Under the pieces are notes generated by a model. The model had not been told where the DNA came from, did no database searches, and saw only the letters and a program-made list of their open reading frames with translations. Both the position numbers and the translations under genes were made by a program. A DNA stretch of 21,862 bases from JAVBOJ01 sp031550755 (lineage in GTDB: Bacteria; Bacillota; Clostridia; Oscillospirales; UBA929): contig JAVBOJ010000051.1 of NCBI GenBank assembly GCA_031550755.1, positions 1-21,862 on the forward strand, written 5' to 3'. Positions 1 to 7,826 of this stretch are shown here, piece after piece; position 1 is the first letter of the stretch, and each line of letters begins with the position of its first letter.

Positions 1-102
1 CCCCACTGTCTTTCTTAGACCATCCCGTATTGCCGGCTCTTATTACGTTTCTGCTGACCGGTTCGACTCTCTTTAGCTTTTAGCAAGGCATTCTTATTAA
101 CA

Positions 103-139
103 AACACCCTGCGGCCCGTTTTCCTAGCCGCAGGGTGTT
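103..139 (-). terminator. Putative terminator after tex
   Basis: A 13-bp perfect inverted repeat (arms 103-115 and 127-139, 11-base loop) lies 5 bases beyond the tex stop codon. On the minus strand it is followed by only a broken T-rich stretch (TTTGTTAATAA), so termination may be weak. The bases before it, 1-102, hold no gene I can support. Confidence 0.6.
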
Positions 140-144
140 GCCTT

Positions 145-2286
145 TTACCCCTGTTTTTTCATCGTCAGCGAAATGCGCTTTTTTTCCGCGTCCACCGACA
201 ACACCGTCACCGACACGATATCCCCCACCCGCGCGGCCTCCGATGGGTGGCGCACAAAGCGTTCGGCCAGCTGCGACACATGCACCAGCCCGTCCTGATG
301 CACCCCGATGTCCACAAACAGCCCGAAGTCGGTGATGTTGCGCACCGTGCCCGCCAACACCATGCCCGGCACGAGGCTCTTCATGTCCAAAATATCGGTG
401 CGCAGCAGCGGCGGCGGCAGCTCCTCGCGCGGGTCGCGCCCCGGCTTGGAAAGCTCCCGCACCATGTCCCGCAAGGTGGGCAGACCCACGCCGACCTCCT
501 GCGCCGCCGTCGCCTCGCCCAGCGCACGCACCTTGTCGGAAAGCTCCGGCAGTCCGCCCGTCAGCTTCTTGGGGGAAAGTCCGCACAGCGCCAGCAGTTT
601 TTCTGCGGCGGCATAGGATTCCGGATGCACCCCCGTGTTGTCCAGCGGATTTTTGCCGCCCGAAATCCGCAAAAATCCGGCGCATTGCTCATAGGCGCGC
701 GGGCCGAGCTTCGGTACTTTTTTGAGCGCTTTTCGGTCGGAAAACGGGCCATTTTGCTCCCTGAAGGTCACAATATTTTTCGACAGCGCCGGCCCCAGAC
801 CCGCCACCCGGGCAAGCAGCGCCGGCGAGGCCGTGTTGAGCTCGACGCCGACCGTGTTGACGCAGTCCTCCACGACGCCGGAGAGCGACTCGGACAGCCG
901 CGCCGGCGGCATATCGTGCTGATATTGCCCCACGCCGATGGCCTTGGGGTCGATTTTGACCAACTCGGCCAGCGGATCCTGCAGACGCCGGGCGATGGAC
1001 GCCGCCGAGCGCAACGTCACGTCCAAATCCGGAAACTCTTCCGCCGCAAGCTCGGACGCCGAATAGACAGACGCCCCGGCCTCCGACACCACCATGTACG
1101 ACACGCCGGGCAGCCCCGGCAGCAGGCCCGCCGCGAAGACCTCGGTCTCGTGCGACGCCGTGCCGTTGCCGATGGCGATGATAGTGACATTGTGCTTTTT
1201 GATGAGCGCCGTCACGACGGCGGCGGCCTCCTCCACCCTGTTTTGCGGCGGCGTGGGATAGACGACCGCCGTATCAATGAGCCGCCCGGTTTCGTCCACC
1301 ACCGCGACCTTGCAGCCGGTGCGGTAAGCGGGATCCAACCCCATGGCCACCCTGCCGCGTACCGGCGGGCAGAGCAGCAACTGCCGCAGATTGAGCGAAA
1401 ACAGGCCGATGGCCTGCTCGCTGGCGCGCTCGGTGAGCAGCGCCCGGATTTCCCGCTCCAGCGATGGAAACAGCAACCGCTTGTACGCGTCCTCGCAGGC
1501 GCGCGCCACCATCCTTCCGCAGTCGTTTTCGGCCTTGACGTGCGCCGCGCAGACCGTTTGCAGCGCCTGCCCCTCCTCCGCGAAAAGCCCCACCTTGAGC
1601 CATTCCTCCCGTTCGCCGCGGTTGATGGCCAGCAGCCGGTGGCTGGGGATCTTGGCGCAGGACTCGGCAAAGTCGGTATACAGCCGGTAAACGCTGTCGC
1701 CCTCACAGGCGGCTTTGGAGACGATCTGCCCGGTCTTCAAAAAGCTCTCGCGCAGGGCTTTGCGCAGCGCGGCGTCATCGGACACCCATTCGGCGATGAT
1801 GTCCAGCGCGCCGTCGAGCGCCGCCTGCGCCGTCTCCACGCCCTTGGACGGATCGAGAAACTCCTCGGCCCATTTTGCCGGATTGCCGAGCGTCTGCTCA
1901 TAGATCCGCGCCGCCAGCGGCTCCAGCCCACGCTCGCGCGCCACGGTCGCCCGGGTGCGCCGTTTGGGACGGTACGGACGATAAATATCCTCGACCTCCG
2001 CCAGCGTCCGCGCCGCGTCCAGCGCCGCCGACAGCTCGTGCGTCAGCACCCCCTGCGCCTCCAGCGCCCGCAGCACCTCCGCGCGCCGCGCCTCCAACGC
2101 CCGCAGGGCTTCCAGCCGGACATACAGCGCCCGCAGGGCGGTATCGTCCATCGAGCCGGTGGCCTCCTTGCGGTATCGTGCGATAAACGGAATGGTGTTG
2201 CCGACGTCGAGCAGCTCGATGACCGCCCGCACCCGCGCCGGGGGAAGCGACAGCTCCGCGGCCAATCTTTCGTGTATGGATTCCAT
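145..2286 (-). CDS. tex: Tex-family S1 RNA-binding protein
   Basis: The 713-residue product has the layout and length of the Tex/YhgF family: an N-terminal helical region with the NTIPFIARYRKEATGSMDD signature near residues 30-50, an RNase H-like YqgF domain around residues 315-450, helix-hairpin-helix motifs around 480-560, and a C-terminal S1 domain (GTVRNITDFGLFVDIGVHQD). Tex proteins bind nucleic acid and are linked to transcription and RNA quality control; the exact role is not settled. I place the start at the ATG at 2286 because AGAAGGGA sits about 8 bases upstream. An in-frame TTG 21 bases further upstream overlaps that ribosome binding site and is less likely. The gene is divergent from the metallo-hydrolase at 2361. 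Confidence 0.95.
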   Translation of the reverse strand: MESIHERLAAELSLPPARVRAVIELLDVGNTIPFIARYRKEATGSMDDTALRALYVRLEALRALEARRAEVLRALEAQGVLTHELSAALDAARTLAEVEDIYRPYRPKRRTRATVARERGLEPLAARIYEQTLGNPAKWAEEFLDPSKGVETAQAALDGALDIIAEWVSDDAALRKALRESFLKTGQIVSKAACEGDSVYRLYTDFAESCAKIPSHRLLAINRGEREEWLKVGLFAEEGQALQTVCAAHVKAENDCGRMVARACEDAYKRLLFPSLEREIRALLTERASEQAIGLFSLNLRQLLLCPPVRGRVAMGLDPAYRTGCKVAVVDETGRLIDTAVVYPTPPQNRVEEAAAVVTALIKKHNVTIIAIGNGTASHETEVFAAGLLPGLPGVSYMVVSEAGASVYSASELAAEEFPDLDVTLRSAASIARRLQDPLAELVKIDPKAIGVGQYQHDMPPARLSESLSGVVEDCVNTVGVELNTASPALLARVAGLGPALSKNIVTFREQNGPFSDRKALKKVPKLGPRAYEQCAGFLRISGGKNPLDNTGVHPESYAAAEKLLALCGLSPKKLTGGLPELSDKVRALGEATAAQEVGVGLPTLRDMVRELSKPGRDPREELPPPLLRTDILDMKSLVPGMVLAGTVRNITDFGLFVDIGVHQDGLVHVSQLAERFVRHPSEAARVGDIVSVTVLSVDAEKKRISLTMKKQG

Positions 2287-2301
2287 GAAGACATTCCCTT
2301 C

Positions 2302-2330
2302 TTGCAAAAAATCTGAAATTACGGTAAAAT
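2302..2330 (+). promoter_or_regulatory. Putative sigma-A promoter for the metallo-hydrolase/Rrf2 pair
   Basis: TTGCAA (2302-2307) and TAAAAT (2325-2330) are separated by exactly 17 bases and lie about 30 bases before the ATG at 2361. Two GGTAA direct repeats at 2323 and 2334, one helical turn apart, overlap the -10 and could be part of an operator; that is inference. Confidence 0.6.
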
Positions 2331-2337
2331 ACTGGTA

Positions 2338-2346
2338 ACTATAGCA
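2338..2346 (-). promoter_or_regulatory. Putative extended -10 promoter for tex
   Basis: On the minus strand TGC is followed directly by TATAGT (hexamer at 2338-2343), an extended -10 element placed about 50 bases before the tex start. No good -35 hexamer is visible, which is usual for extended -10 promoters. Confidence 0.5.
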
Positions 2347-2360
2347 AAGAGGGTGACAGT

Positions 2361-3182
2361 ATGCACATCCGTTATCTGGGAACCGGCGCGGCCGAGGGCT
2401 TCCCGGCCATTTTCTGTCAGTGTCCGGTCTGCCGTGAGGCCCGCGCCCAAGGCGGGCGCAACATTCGCCGCCGTTCCTCCATGCTCATTGACGGCACTCT
2501 GCTGGTCGATCTGCCGCCCGATATTTTGACCCTCTCGGCCGAAGGCGGCTTTGAGATGGGTTCCATTCGGTATCTTCTGGTCACCCACACCCATGCCGAC
2601 CATTTTTACGCGCAGGAGCTGGCCAATCTGCGCCCGCCCTATTGTCTCCACGCCGAGCGCGAAAAAATGGAGGTCTTTGGCAGCGACGCCGTGCGCGCCA
2701 AGCTGGAAAGCGTTTTTATGGAGGAGGAGCGCCCCGACATGTCGGATGTGCTCTCCTTTACCGAACTGCATCCCTTTGTGGAGACGGCCCTAGGGCCGTA
2801 CACCGTGACGCCGCTCAAGGCCCGCCACTGCCCCGGCGCGTACTTATACCTCATCTCGCGGGACGGGCGAACTCTGCTCTACGGCAATGACACCGGCTTT
2901 TTCCCGGAGGAGACGTGGGATTTTCTGGCCGGCCGCCGGGTCAATATGGTCAGCATGGACTGCACCAATCCCCTGCACTCCGACACCATCAATCACATGA
3001 TGCTGGAGGACAATGTCACCGTCAAGCGCCGCCTCTTCCAGCACAAATCCTCGGTGGTCGGCACCCGGTTCTGGGCGACGCATTTTTCCCATACGAGCGG
3101 ACTGCTGCACCGCGAGCTATCCGAGCGCCTGCGGCTGTATGGCATCGGCGCGGCGTACGATGGGCTGGAGGTCACCATATGA
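2361..3182 (+). CDS. PhnP-like metallo-beta-lactamase-fold hydrolase
   Basis: This 273-residue protein has the HTHADH metal-binding motif of the metallo-beta-lactamase fold at residues 76-81. It also has a CQCPVC cluster at residues 19-24 directly after the GTGAAEGFPA turn, as in PhnP-type cyclic phosphodiesterases, where these cysteines hold a structural zinc. Later conserved metal ligands appear in the RHCPGAY and YGNDTG segments. It is therefore probably a cytoplasmic phosphodiesterase or related hydrolase; the substrate cannot be read from sequence. No phn genes lie nearby, so a phosphonate role is not supported. The start has AGAGGGTGA just upstream. Its stop overlaps the start of the Rrf2 regulator by 4 bases (ATGA), so the two are probably translationally coupled. 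Confidence 0.85.
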   Translation: MHIRYLGTGAAEGFPAIFCQCPVCREARAQGGRNIRRRSSMLIDGTLLVDLPPDILTLSAEGGFEMGSIRYLLVTHTHADHFYAQELANLRPPYCLHAEREKMEVFGSDAVRAKLESVFMEEERPDMSDVLSFTELHPFVETALGPYTVTPLKARHCPGAYLYLISRDGRTLLYGNDTGFFPEETWDFLAGRRVNMVSMDCTNPLHSDTINHMMLEDNVTVKRRLFQHKSSVVGTRFWATHFSHTSGLLHRELSERLRLYGIGAAYDGLEVTI

Positions 3183-3628
3183 AAATCTCTACCCGCGGCC
3201 GCTACGGACTGCATTTGATGCTGGATCTGGCGCTGTGTCCGCCGGGAGAACCGCTTTCGCTGCGCGATATCGCCGCCCGGCAGGGCTTGTCGGACAAATA
3301 TCTTGAGCAGATCGTGGCGCTTTTGCAAAAGGCCGGGCTGGTGCGCGGCGTGCGCGGCGCGGGCGGCGGATACCGCCTGACCAGAGCCCCGGAGGAGATC
3401 TCCGTCGGGCAGGTTTTGCGGGTGCTGGAGGGCACCACCTCGCCGGCGCAGTGCGTCGAGGAGGGATTTTCCGTCTGTGCCCGGGCCGATTCCTGCGTGG
3501 TGGCCGATGTGCTGGGCGCGGTGCGCGCCGCCATCGACAGCGTGGTCGATCCCATGACGCTGGCCGACATGGCTGAAAAACAGCGCCAAAAAAACGATTA
3601 TGCCTCAAATAACGGCGTGGACAAATAA
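3179..3628 (+). CDS. Rrf2-family transcriptional regulator with three conserved-type cysteines
   Basis: The 149-residue protein begins MKISTRGRYGLHLMLDLA and continues with the winged-helix recognition region of Rrf2 regulators (LSDKYLEQIVALLQKAGLV, then the GAGGGYRL wing). Cysteines at 92, 100 and 106 lie where IscR carries its Fe-S ligands (92, 98, 104), although the first spacing is two residues longer. This favours an Fe-S or redox-sensing IscR-like protein. The alternative is a CymR-like cysteine-metabolism repressor, suggested by cysK next door; CymR of Bacillus works with CysK. The start at 3179 is inside the ATGA overlap with the upstream hydrolase gene. The last 31 bases overlap the 3' end of cysK on the other strand. 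Confidence 0.9.
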   Translation: MKISTRGRYGLHLMLDLALCPPGEPLSLRDIAARQGLSDKYLEQIVALLQKAGLVRGVRGAGGGYRLTRAPEEISVGQVLRVLEGTTSPAQCVEEGFSVCARADSCVVADVLGAVRAAIDSVVDPMTLADMAEKQRQKNDYASNNGVDK

Positions 3629-4518
3629 CGCTCGCCGGTATCGGGCAAAATGACCACAATGGTTTTTCGCTCGGTTCGGCGGGCGATTTCCAAGGCCGCG
3701 TGCGCCGCCGCGCCCGAGGAAATGCCGACCAGCAGCCCCTCGGTGCGGGCCAGCGTCCGCGCCGCGGCATAGGCCTGTTCGGTCGTGACCGTCACGATCT
3801 CGTCGGCGACCGCGCGGTGAAAATTTTCCGGCACAAAGCCCGCGCCGATGCCCTGCAACCCATGCGGCCCGGGTGCCCCGCCGGACAGCACCGGTGAGTC
3901 GGCCGGCTCGACCGCCACCACACGAAGATTTGGATTGTTCCGTTTGAGCGCCTCCCCCGTTCCGGTCAGCGTTCCGCCGGTGCCGACGCCGGCCACGAGA
4001 ATGTCCACGTCCCCGTCGGTGTCGCGCCAGATTTCCTCGGCGGTGGTACGGCGGTGAATCTCCGGATTGGCCGGGTTGGAGAACTGCCGGGGCATAAAGC
4101 TGTCCGGAATGGAGCGGCAAAGCTCCTCGGCCCGGGCAATCGCGCCGGACATCCCCTGTGCGCCGGGCGTCAGGACAATCTGTGCGCCCAGCGCCGACAG
4201 CAGCTTGCGCCGTTCGACGCTCATGGTCTCCGGCATGGTGAGCATGAGCCGGTAGCCGCGCAGCGCCGCCACAAACGCCAGCCCCACCCCGGTGTTGCCG
4301 CTGGTCGGCTCGATGATCGTCCCGCCCGGCTTGAGCGCCCCGCGCGTTTCGGCATCGTCAATCAGCGCCAGCCCCACCCGGTCCTTGACCGAGCCCAGCG
4401 GATTGAAGTATTCCAGCTTGGCCAGCAGCCGCGCGTTTGCCTCCCGCCCAAAACGGGAAAGCGCCAGCAGCGGCGTGTTGCCCACCAGCTGATCCAAGGA
4501 TTTGTATATTTTTTCCAT
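3598..4518 (-). CDS. cysK: Cysteine synthase (O-acetylserine sulfhydrylase)
   Basis: This 306-residue PLP enzyme converts O-acetylserine and sulfide to cysteine in the cytoplasm. The PLP-binding lysine is K45 in GSVKDR, the substrate loop is TSGNTG at residues 72-77, and the phosphate-binding loop is GVGTGGTLTGTG. Length and motifs match the CysK family throughout; a cystathionine beta-synthase-like relative is less likely because the protein ends without a regulatory domain. GAGGGAG lies just upstream of the ATG at 4518. The gene converges on the Rrf2 regulator and their coding ends overlap by 31 bases. It is divergent from the TraX-family gene with only 44 bases between the starts. Confidence 0.95.
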   Translation of the reverse strand: MEKIYKSLDQLVGNTPLLALSRFGREANARLLAKLEYFNPLGSVKDRVGLALIDDAETRGALKPGGTIIEPTSGNTGVGLAFVAALRGYRLMLTMPETMSVERRKLLSALGAQIVLTPGAQGMSGAIARAEELCRSIPDSFMPRQFSNPANPEIHRRTTAEEIWRDTDGDVDILVAGVGTGGTLTGTGEALKRNNPNLRVVAVEPADSPVLSGGAPGPHGLQGIGAGFVPENFHRAVADEIVTVTTEQAYAAARTLARTEGLLVGISSGAAAHAALEIARRTERKTIVVILPDTGERYLSTPLFEA

Positions 4519-4562
4519 AATTTCTCCCTCTTTTTCGTACCAACATCCCGGAGGTGACCGTC

Positions 4563-5267
4563 TTGTCCGCTCTTGCCCTCAAAATGCTGGCCATTGTCAC
4601 AATGCTGCTCGACCATATCGGATATACGTTCCATTCGGTGCTGCCGTTTGACGTCTATCTCGTGCTGCGCGGCGCGGGACGCCTTGCCATGCCGCTGTTT
4701 TGCTTTGCCATCGCCGAGGGCTATTACCACACAAAGGATGTGCGGCGCTACGCCGGCCGGCTGCTGATTTTCGCGGTGCTGTCCGAGCTTCCGTTTGATC
4801 TTTTGTTCTCCGGACGCGCCATGGACTGGTCCAGTCAAAACGTCTTTTTTACCCTGTTTTTGGGTCTCATCGGCATCCATATGGTGGACATCTTCCTGCT
4901 CAAAAATATGCGCCTGTTCGCCATGCTGTCGCTGTTTTGCGCCGGGGCGCTGGCGCAGCTCATGGGCAGTGACTACGGCATGTTCGGCGTGGCGTTTGTC
5001 TTTGTGTTCTATTTGTTTCGCGACAAAAAGGAGTACATGGCCGCCTCGTTTGCCCTCGTCGTGCTGCTTTTGACGCTGTCGCAGACGCTGGAGGCCGGCT
5101 CGCTGGGTCTGATCTCACTGTGCGAGCTTTTGTCCCTGCTGTTTATCCTGCGCTACAACGGGCGCAAGGGCTTCTCCAGCCGGCTGCTACAATGGTTTTT
5201 TTACGCGTTTTATCCGCTGCATCTCTTGGTGCTGTACGCGGCTGCCAAAATGTTCGGCGTTTCATAA
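4563..5267 (+). CDS. TraX-family integral membrane protein
   Basis: The 234-residue product is mostly hydrophobic with about seven membrane segments and matches the TraX family: the opening ALKMLAIVTMLLDHIGY, then GRLAMPLFCFAIAEGYYHT and RYAGRLLIFAVLSELPFDL. In F plasmid TraX acetylates pilin; chromosomal Firmicute relatives are probably acyltransferases of unknown substrate. I use the TTG at 4563 as start: GGAGGTGA (4550-4557) sits 5 bases upstream, while an in-frame GTG at 4554 is inside that Shine-Dalgarno sequence and cannot use it. No conjugation genes are nearby. A strong terminator follows the stop codon immediately. Confidence 0.85.
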   Translation: MSALALKMLAIVTMLLDHIGYTFHSVLPFDVYLVLRGAGRLAMPLFCFAIAEGYYHTKDVRRYAGRLLIFAVLSELPFDLLFSGRAMDWSSQNVFFTLFLGLIGIHMVDIFLLKNMRLFAMLSLFCAGALAQLMGSDYGMFGVAFVFVFYLFRDKKEYMAASFALVVLLLTLSQTLEAGSLGLISLCELLSLLFILRYNGRKGFSSRLLQWFFYAFYPLHLLVLYAAAKMFGVS

Positions 5268-5299
5268 AGAGCGGGCCGGTCTGTCGGCCCGCTCTTTTT
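5268..5299 (+). terminator. Intrinsic terminator after the TraX-family gene
   Basis: An 11-bp perfect GC-rich stem (5268-5278 with 5285-5295, loop of 6) ends in five T residues. It fills the gap between two convergent genes and may also slow transcription from the minus strand. Confidence 0.9.
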
Positions 5300-5934
5300 C
5301 AGCTCACAAACCCAAGCGCCGTGTCGGCCGCCGTGGCGGCGTCTGGCGCGTAGGCGTCGGCACCGATGGAGACGGCAAACTGTTCGCTGACCGGCGCGCC
5401 GCCCACGATGATTTTGACCTTGTCACGCAGGCCGGCGGTCTTCAGCGCCTCGATGACCTCGCCCATCTCCACCATGGTGGTGGTCAGCAACGCCGACAGC
5501 GCCACGATCTGGCAGCCCTCGTTTTGCACCGCCTCGACAAATTTCTCCGGCGGCACGTCGGTGCCGAGATCCACGACCTCAAAGCCCCGGCCCTCCAGCA
5601 TCAGCCGCACAAGGTTTTTGCCGATGTCGTGCAGGTCGCCCTGCACCGTGCCGAGGCAAACCCTGCCCCGGGATCGGACGCCCTCCTCCGTCAGCAGCGG
5701 CCCCAACATGGCGGTGCCGGCGTTCATGGCCCTGGCCGCCACGATGACATGCGGGACATAGACCTCGTTGTTTTTGAATTTCTCGCCGATGACCGCCATG
5801 CCGGCCATAAGCCCCTCTTCCAAAATCGTTTTGGCCGGGATTCCCTCCTCCATGGCGCGCTCGACCAGCTCCTGCACCAGCTTTGTACGGCCGTTTTGCA
5901 GCGCTTCGGACAAATCCGCAAGCAATTGTTTCAT
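5299..5934 (-). CDS. Corrinoid (B12-binding) methyl-carrier protein
   Basis: This 211-residue protein has the two-part layout of MtaC/MtbC/MttC-type corrinoid proteins: a helical cap (residues 1-90) with GLMAGMAVIGEKFKNNEVYVPH, then a Rossmann-like cobalamin domain. The domain shows DLHDIG at 100-105, where His102 is the expected lower cobalt ligand, SAL at 147-149 and GG at 178-179. Such proteins carry a methyl group between a substrate-specific methyltransferase and a second acceptor. No methyltransferase is adjacent, so the substrate (methylamine, methanol, methoxyaromatic or other) cannot be assigned. The start overlaps the stop of the PocR/AraC gene by 4 bases (ATGA), making it the last gene of a three-gene operon. 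Confidence 0.93.
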   Translation of the reverse strand: MKQLLADLSEALQNGRTKLVQELVERAMEEGIPAKTILEEGLMAGMAVIGEKFKNNEVYVPHVIVAARAMNAGTAMLGPLLTEEGVRSRGRVCLGTVQGDLHDIGKNLVRLMLEGRGFEVVDLGTDVPPEKFVEAVQNEGCQIVALSALLTTTMVEMGEVIEALKTAGLRDKVKIIVGGAPVSEQFAVSIGADAYAPDAATAADTALGFVS

Positions 5935-7214
5935 GCGCCTTCCCCCTCCTTTTTGTTGGGCAGTACCCCGCGCAGCTCCCGGTAAACCATGGGCGTGACG
6001 CCGGTCTGTTTCTTGAACACCTTGGTAAAATAGCTCTGGTCCTCAAAGCCCACCAGGGCGCCGATCTCCAAAATGTTCTCTTTTTCTGGTGCCAACAGCA
6101 AAAACTTGCTCTTATCGATGCGCAAACGGTTCAAATAGCCGCTGAAGGTGCAGCCCATGTCCTCCTTGAACACCTTGCTGAAATACGACGGCGACAGATA
6201 AACCTGGCTGGCAACCTCTTCCAAGGAAATTTTTTTCATATAGTTGCGCTTCATATAATCGACCGCTTTGAACATCATATCCTTGTGTTTGATTTCGCGC
6301 ATGTCGAAGACAAAACGGATATAGCGATCCATGACCCGCGACAGCCACAGAGACAGCTCCTCCAGACTGCGGAAGCTCTCGACCTCGGACAGATAACGGT
6401 CATTGAGGAAAAACACCTCGCGGCTGTCCGCCCCGCCGGCGATGGCCGCCCGCGAAAGCAGCACCAACAGCTCCAGCACCCGCGCGCGGATGATCTCCAG
6501 CCGATGTCCCGACGAAAAATAAATATGCCCCAGCACCTCGTTGAGCAGCCGCGACGCCTCGCGCCGATCCCCCGCCGACAGCGCCGCGAGCAACTCGTTC
6601 TCGGTCTCCAGCGGGTAGCGCGGCGGATGCTTTTGCCGCGTGAGTTCCTGCAATGTCAGGGCGATTTCTCCCTGCTGGCGGTTTTTTTCCGCGGCGTCGG
6701 CGCGCGCCTCATCAAAGGTGCGGGACACCGCACGGGCCAAAAACTCCAGCATGTCGGACAGATGCCGCGTGCGCTCCGGCGTGGTCTGGGCAAAATGACG
6801 CAGCAGCTCCTCGTACGCCGCGTACTCCCCCTTGGGCAGTCCGTGACGCGCCAAAATATCTCCCGTGATGTAGTCCTCCTTGTCCACCAGCAGCAGCGGC
6901 CCGCCCACAATGCCGCCGATCAGACGGCCGTCCGCCGTCAGCGGCGAGGCAAAATAGGTCATGCCGACCGGGCAAAAGTAGATATACGCGCCGCCAAAGC
7001 GCTCGGCCTGATACGACCCGTACAGATGCACCTGTCCGCAGTTTTGATGCTTCCCGGTCTGTTCGGACAGATGCCGGCAGAAATCGCAGCGCACATTTTC
7101 AAATGCCTTTTCAAACAGGATCTGGCCCTCGGCGCTCACTACCAGGCAGCCCACGCAGCAGGCTTCCGAAAAGGTGGCGGCGGCGGACGCCGCCTCATGC
7201 AAAACGGATGGCAT
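5931..7214 (-). CDS. PocR-domain AraC-family transcriptional regulator
   Basis: The 427-residue protein has an N-terminal PocR-type sensory domain (about residues 15-170) with clustered cysteines (CDFCRHL, then HQNC, then FCPVGM) and the GGIVGGPLLLVD segment. A helical linker follows, then a C-terminal AraC double helix-turn-helix (about 325-415: SLEEVASQVYLSPSYFSKVF and IGALVGFEDQSYFTKVFKK). PocR of Salmonella controls propanediol and cobalamin genes, and PocR domains are thought to bind small hydrocarbon-type ligands. Its fusion to AraC here and the coupled corrinoid gene suggest it senses the substrate, or a related signal, of the corrinoid pathway. It starts 5 bases after the SLOG gene stops, with AAGGGA upstream, so the genes are one operon. 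Confidence 0.92.
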   Translation of the reverse strand: MPSVLHEAASAAATFSEACCVGCLVVSAEGQILFEKAFENVRCDFCRHLSEQTGKHQNCGQVHLYGSYQAERFGGAYIYFCPVGMTYFASPLTADGRLIGGIVGGPLLLVDKEDYITGDILARHGLPKGEYAAYEELLRHFAQTTPERTRHLSDMLEFLARAVSRTFDEARADAAEKNRQQGEIALTLQELTRQKHPPRYPLETENELLAALSAGDRREASRLLNEVLGHIYFSSGHRLEIIRARVLELLVLLSRAAIAGGADSREVFFLNDRYLSEVESFRSLEELSLWLSRVMDRYIRFVFDMREIKHKDMMFKAVDYMKRNYMKKISLEEVASQVYLSPSYFSKVFKEDMGCTFSGYLNRLRIDKSKFLLLAPEKENILEIGALVGFEDQSYFTKVFKKQTGVTPMVYRELRGVLPNKKEGEGA

Positions 7215-7219
7215 ACAAT

Positions 7220-7582
7220 CTATCCCTTTTTCTCATTTTCCGGCCGGATCAGCAATAGTTTATACGGTTTCCCGGTTTTAACGCATGCGCTGATGACGTG
7301 CATGGTGCCCCGGGACGCGCCGTCCCACAAAATCAGCACAAAATCAGCGCGGCGCACAATTTCCTCATTGCGGATGATGGGTGCGCTGCGGTCAAACAGC
7401 CCGTATTGCGGGCGAATGACCGTCATCCTGAGCGCGCGATCCCGGGCGTAGCGCTCGGCCAGGGTATCGACGCCCTGCGCGCCGCCGCTGATGATCTCGC
7501 TGCATCCCGCCGGCACATTGTCGCAAATGGTTTCGTAACAGGCCTCATCCAGCCCGCGGGAACCGACTACGGCCACTTTCAT
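7220..7582 (-). CDS. Small SLOG-fold (DUF2493/YpsA-like) protein
   Basis: This 120-residue protein opens MKVAVVGSRGLDE and carries SGGAQGVDTLAERYA, followed by RNEEIVRRADFVLILWDG. This pattern matches the SLOG/DprA-like Rossmann superfamily, in which the glycine-rich turns bind nucleotides or nucleotide-derived ligands. It is far shorter than DprA and has no DNA-processing or lysine-decarboxylase signature (PGGxGT) visible, so I place it with the small stand-alone SLOG proteins of unknown function. It is the first gene of the operon with the PocR/AraC regulator and corrinoid protein. The gene ends in TAG, which shows that TAG acts as a normal stop here. Confidence 0.8.
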   Translation of the reverse strand: MKVAVVGSRGLDEACYETICDNVPAGCSEIISGGAQGVDTLAERYARDRALRMTVIRPQYGLFDRSAPIIRNEEIVRRADFVLILWDGASRGTMHVISACVKTGKPYKLLLIRPENEKKG

Positions 7583-7612
7583 CCGCCATTCCCCGTTTCT
7601 TCATTTCCATTT

Positions 7613-7621
7613 ATTATAACA
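7613..7621 (-). promoter_or_regulatory. Putative extended -10 promoter of the SLOG/PocR/corrinoid operon
   Basis: The minus strand reads TGTTATAAT, a consensus -10 with an extended TGn element, about 31 bases before the ATG at 7582. No recognisable -35 is present at the usual distance. The AT-rich interval 7583-7826 also holds a 7-bp inverted repeat (CCAAAAC at 7664, GTTTTGG at 7682) that could be an operator for either divergent gene. Confidence 0.65.
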
Positions 7622-7826
7622 TAAATTTTCCTTTTTGGTAGCGTAAAATCAATGGTTGTCCTGCCAAAACTTTTTGAGGCGGTTTTGGTATAGGCGACTG
7701 TGCGCAAAGAATGCCGTTTCTTGACAAGGTTTTTTTGTTTTCTATTGCCATTTGTGGAGAGGCTTTTTTCCGTTTTCATGGTCATACTGAAAGAGCACCG
7801 CAAACAATTCTTTTAGGAGTAAACTG

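Noticed and set aside
2..76. Short open stretch at the left edge on the plus strand that could be the tail of an upstream gene
   Set aside because: Only about 24 codons, no recognisable motif, and the frame cannot be followed outside the window.
247..2316. Long open frame (about 690 codons) on the plus strand opposite tex
   Set aside because: Arginine/histidine/glutamine-rich translation with no family motif; a shadow of a high-GC gene on the other strand.
5883..7451. Long open frame on the plus strand opposite the PocR/AraC and SLOG genes
   Set aside because: It crosses three well-supported minus-strand genes and its translation has low-complexity shadow composition.
7220..7582. Possible DNA-processing protein DprA or LOG-type cytokinin enzyme
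   Set aside because: Too short for DprA and without the PGGxGTxxE motif of LOG proteins; only the general SLOG fold is supported.
7721..7748. TTGACA as a sigma-A promoter for spoIVB
   Set aside because: No acceptable -10 at 16-18 bases, and spoIVB is expected to be forespore-expressed.
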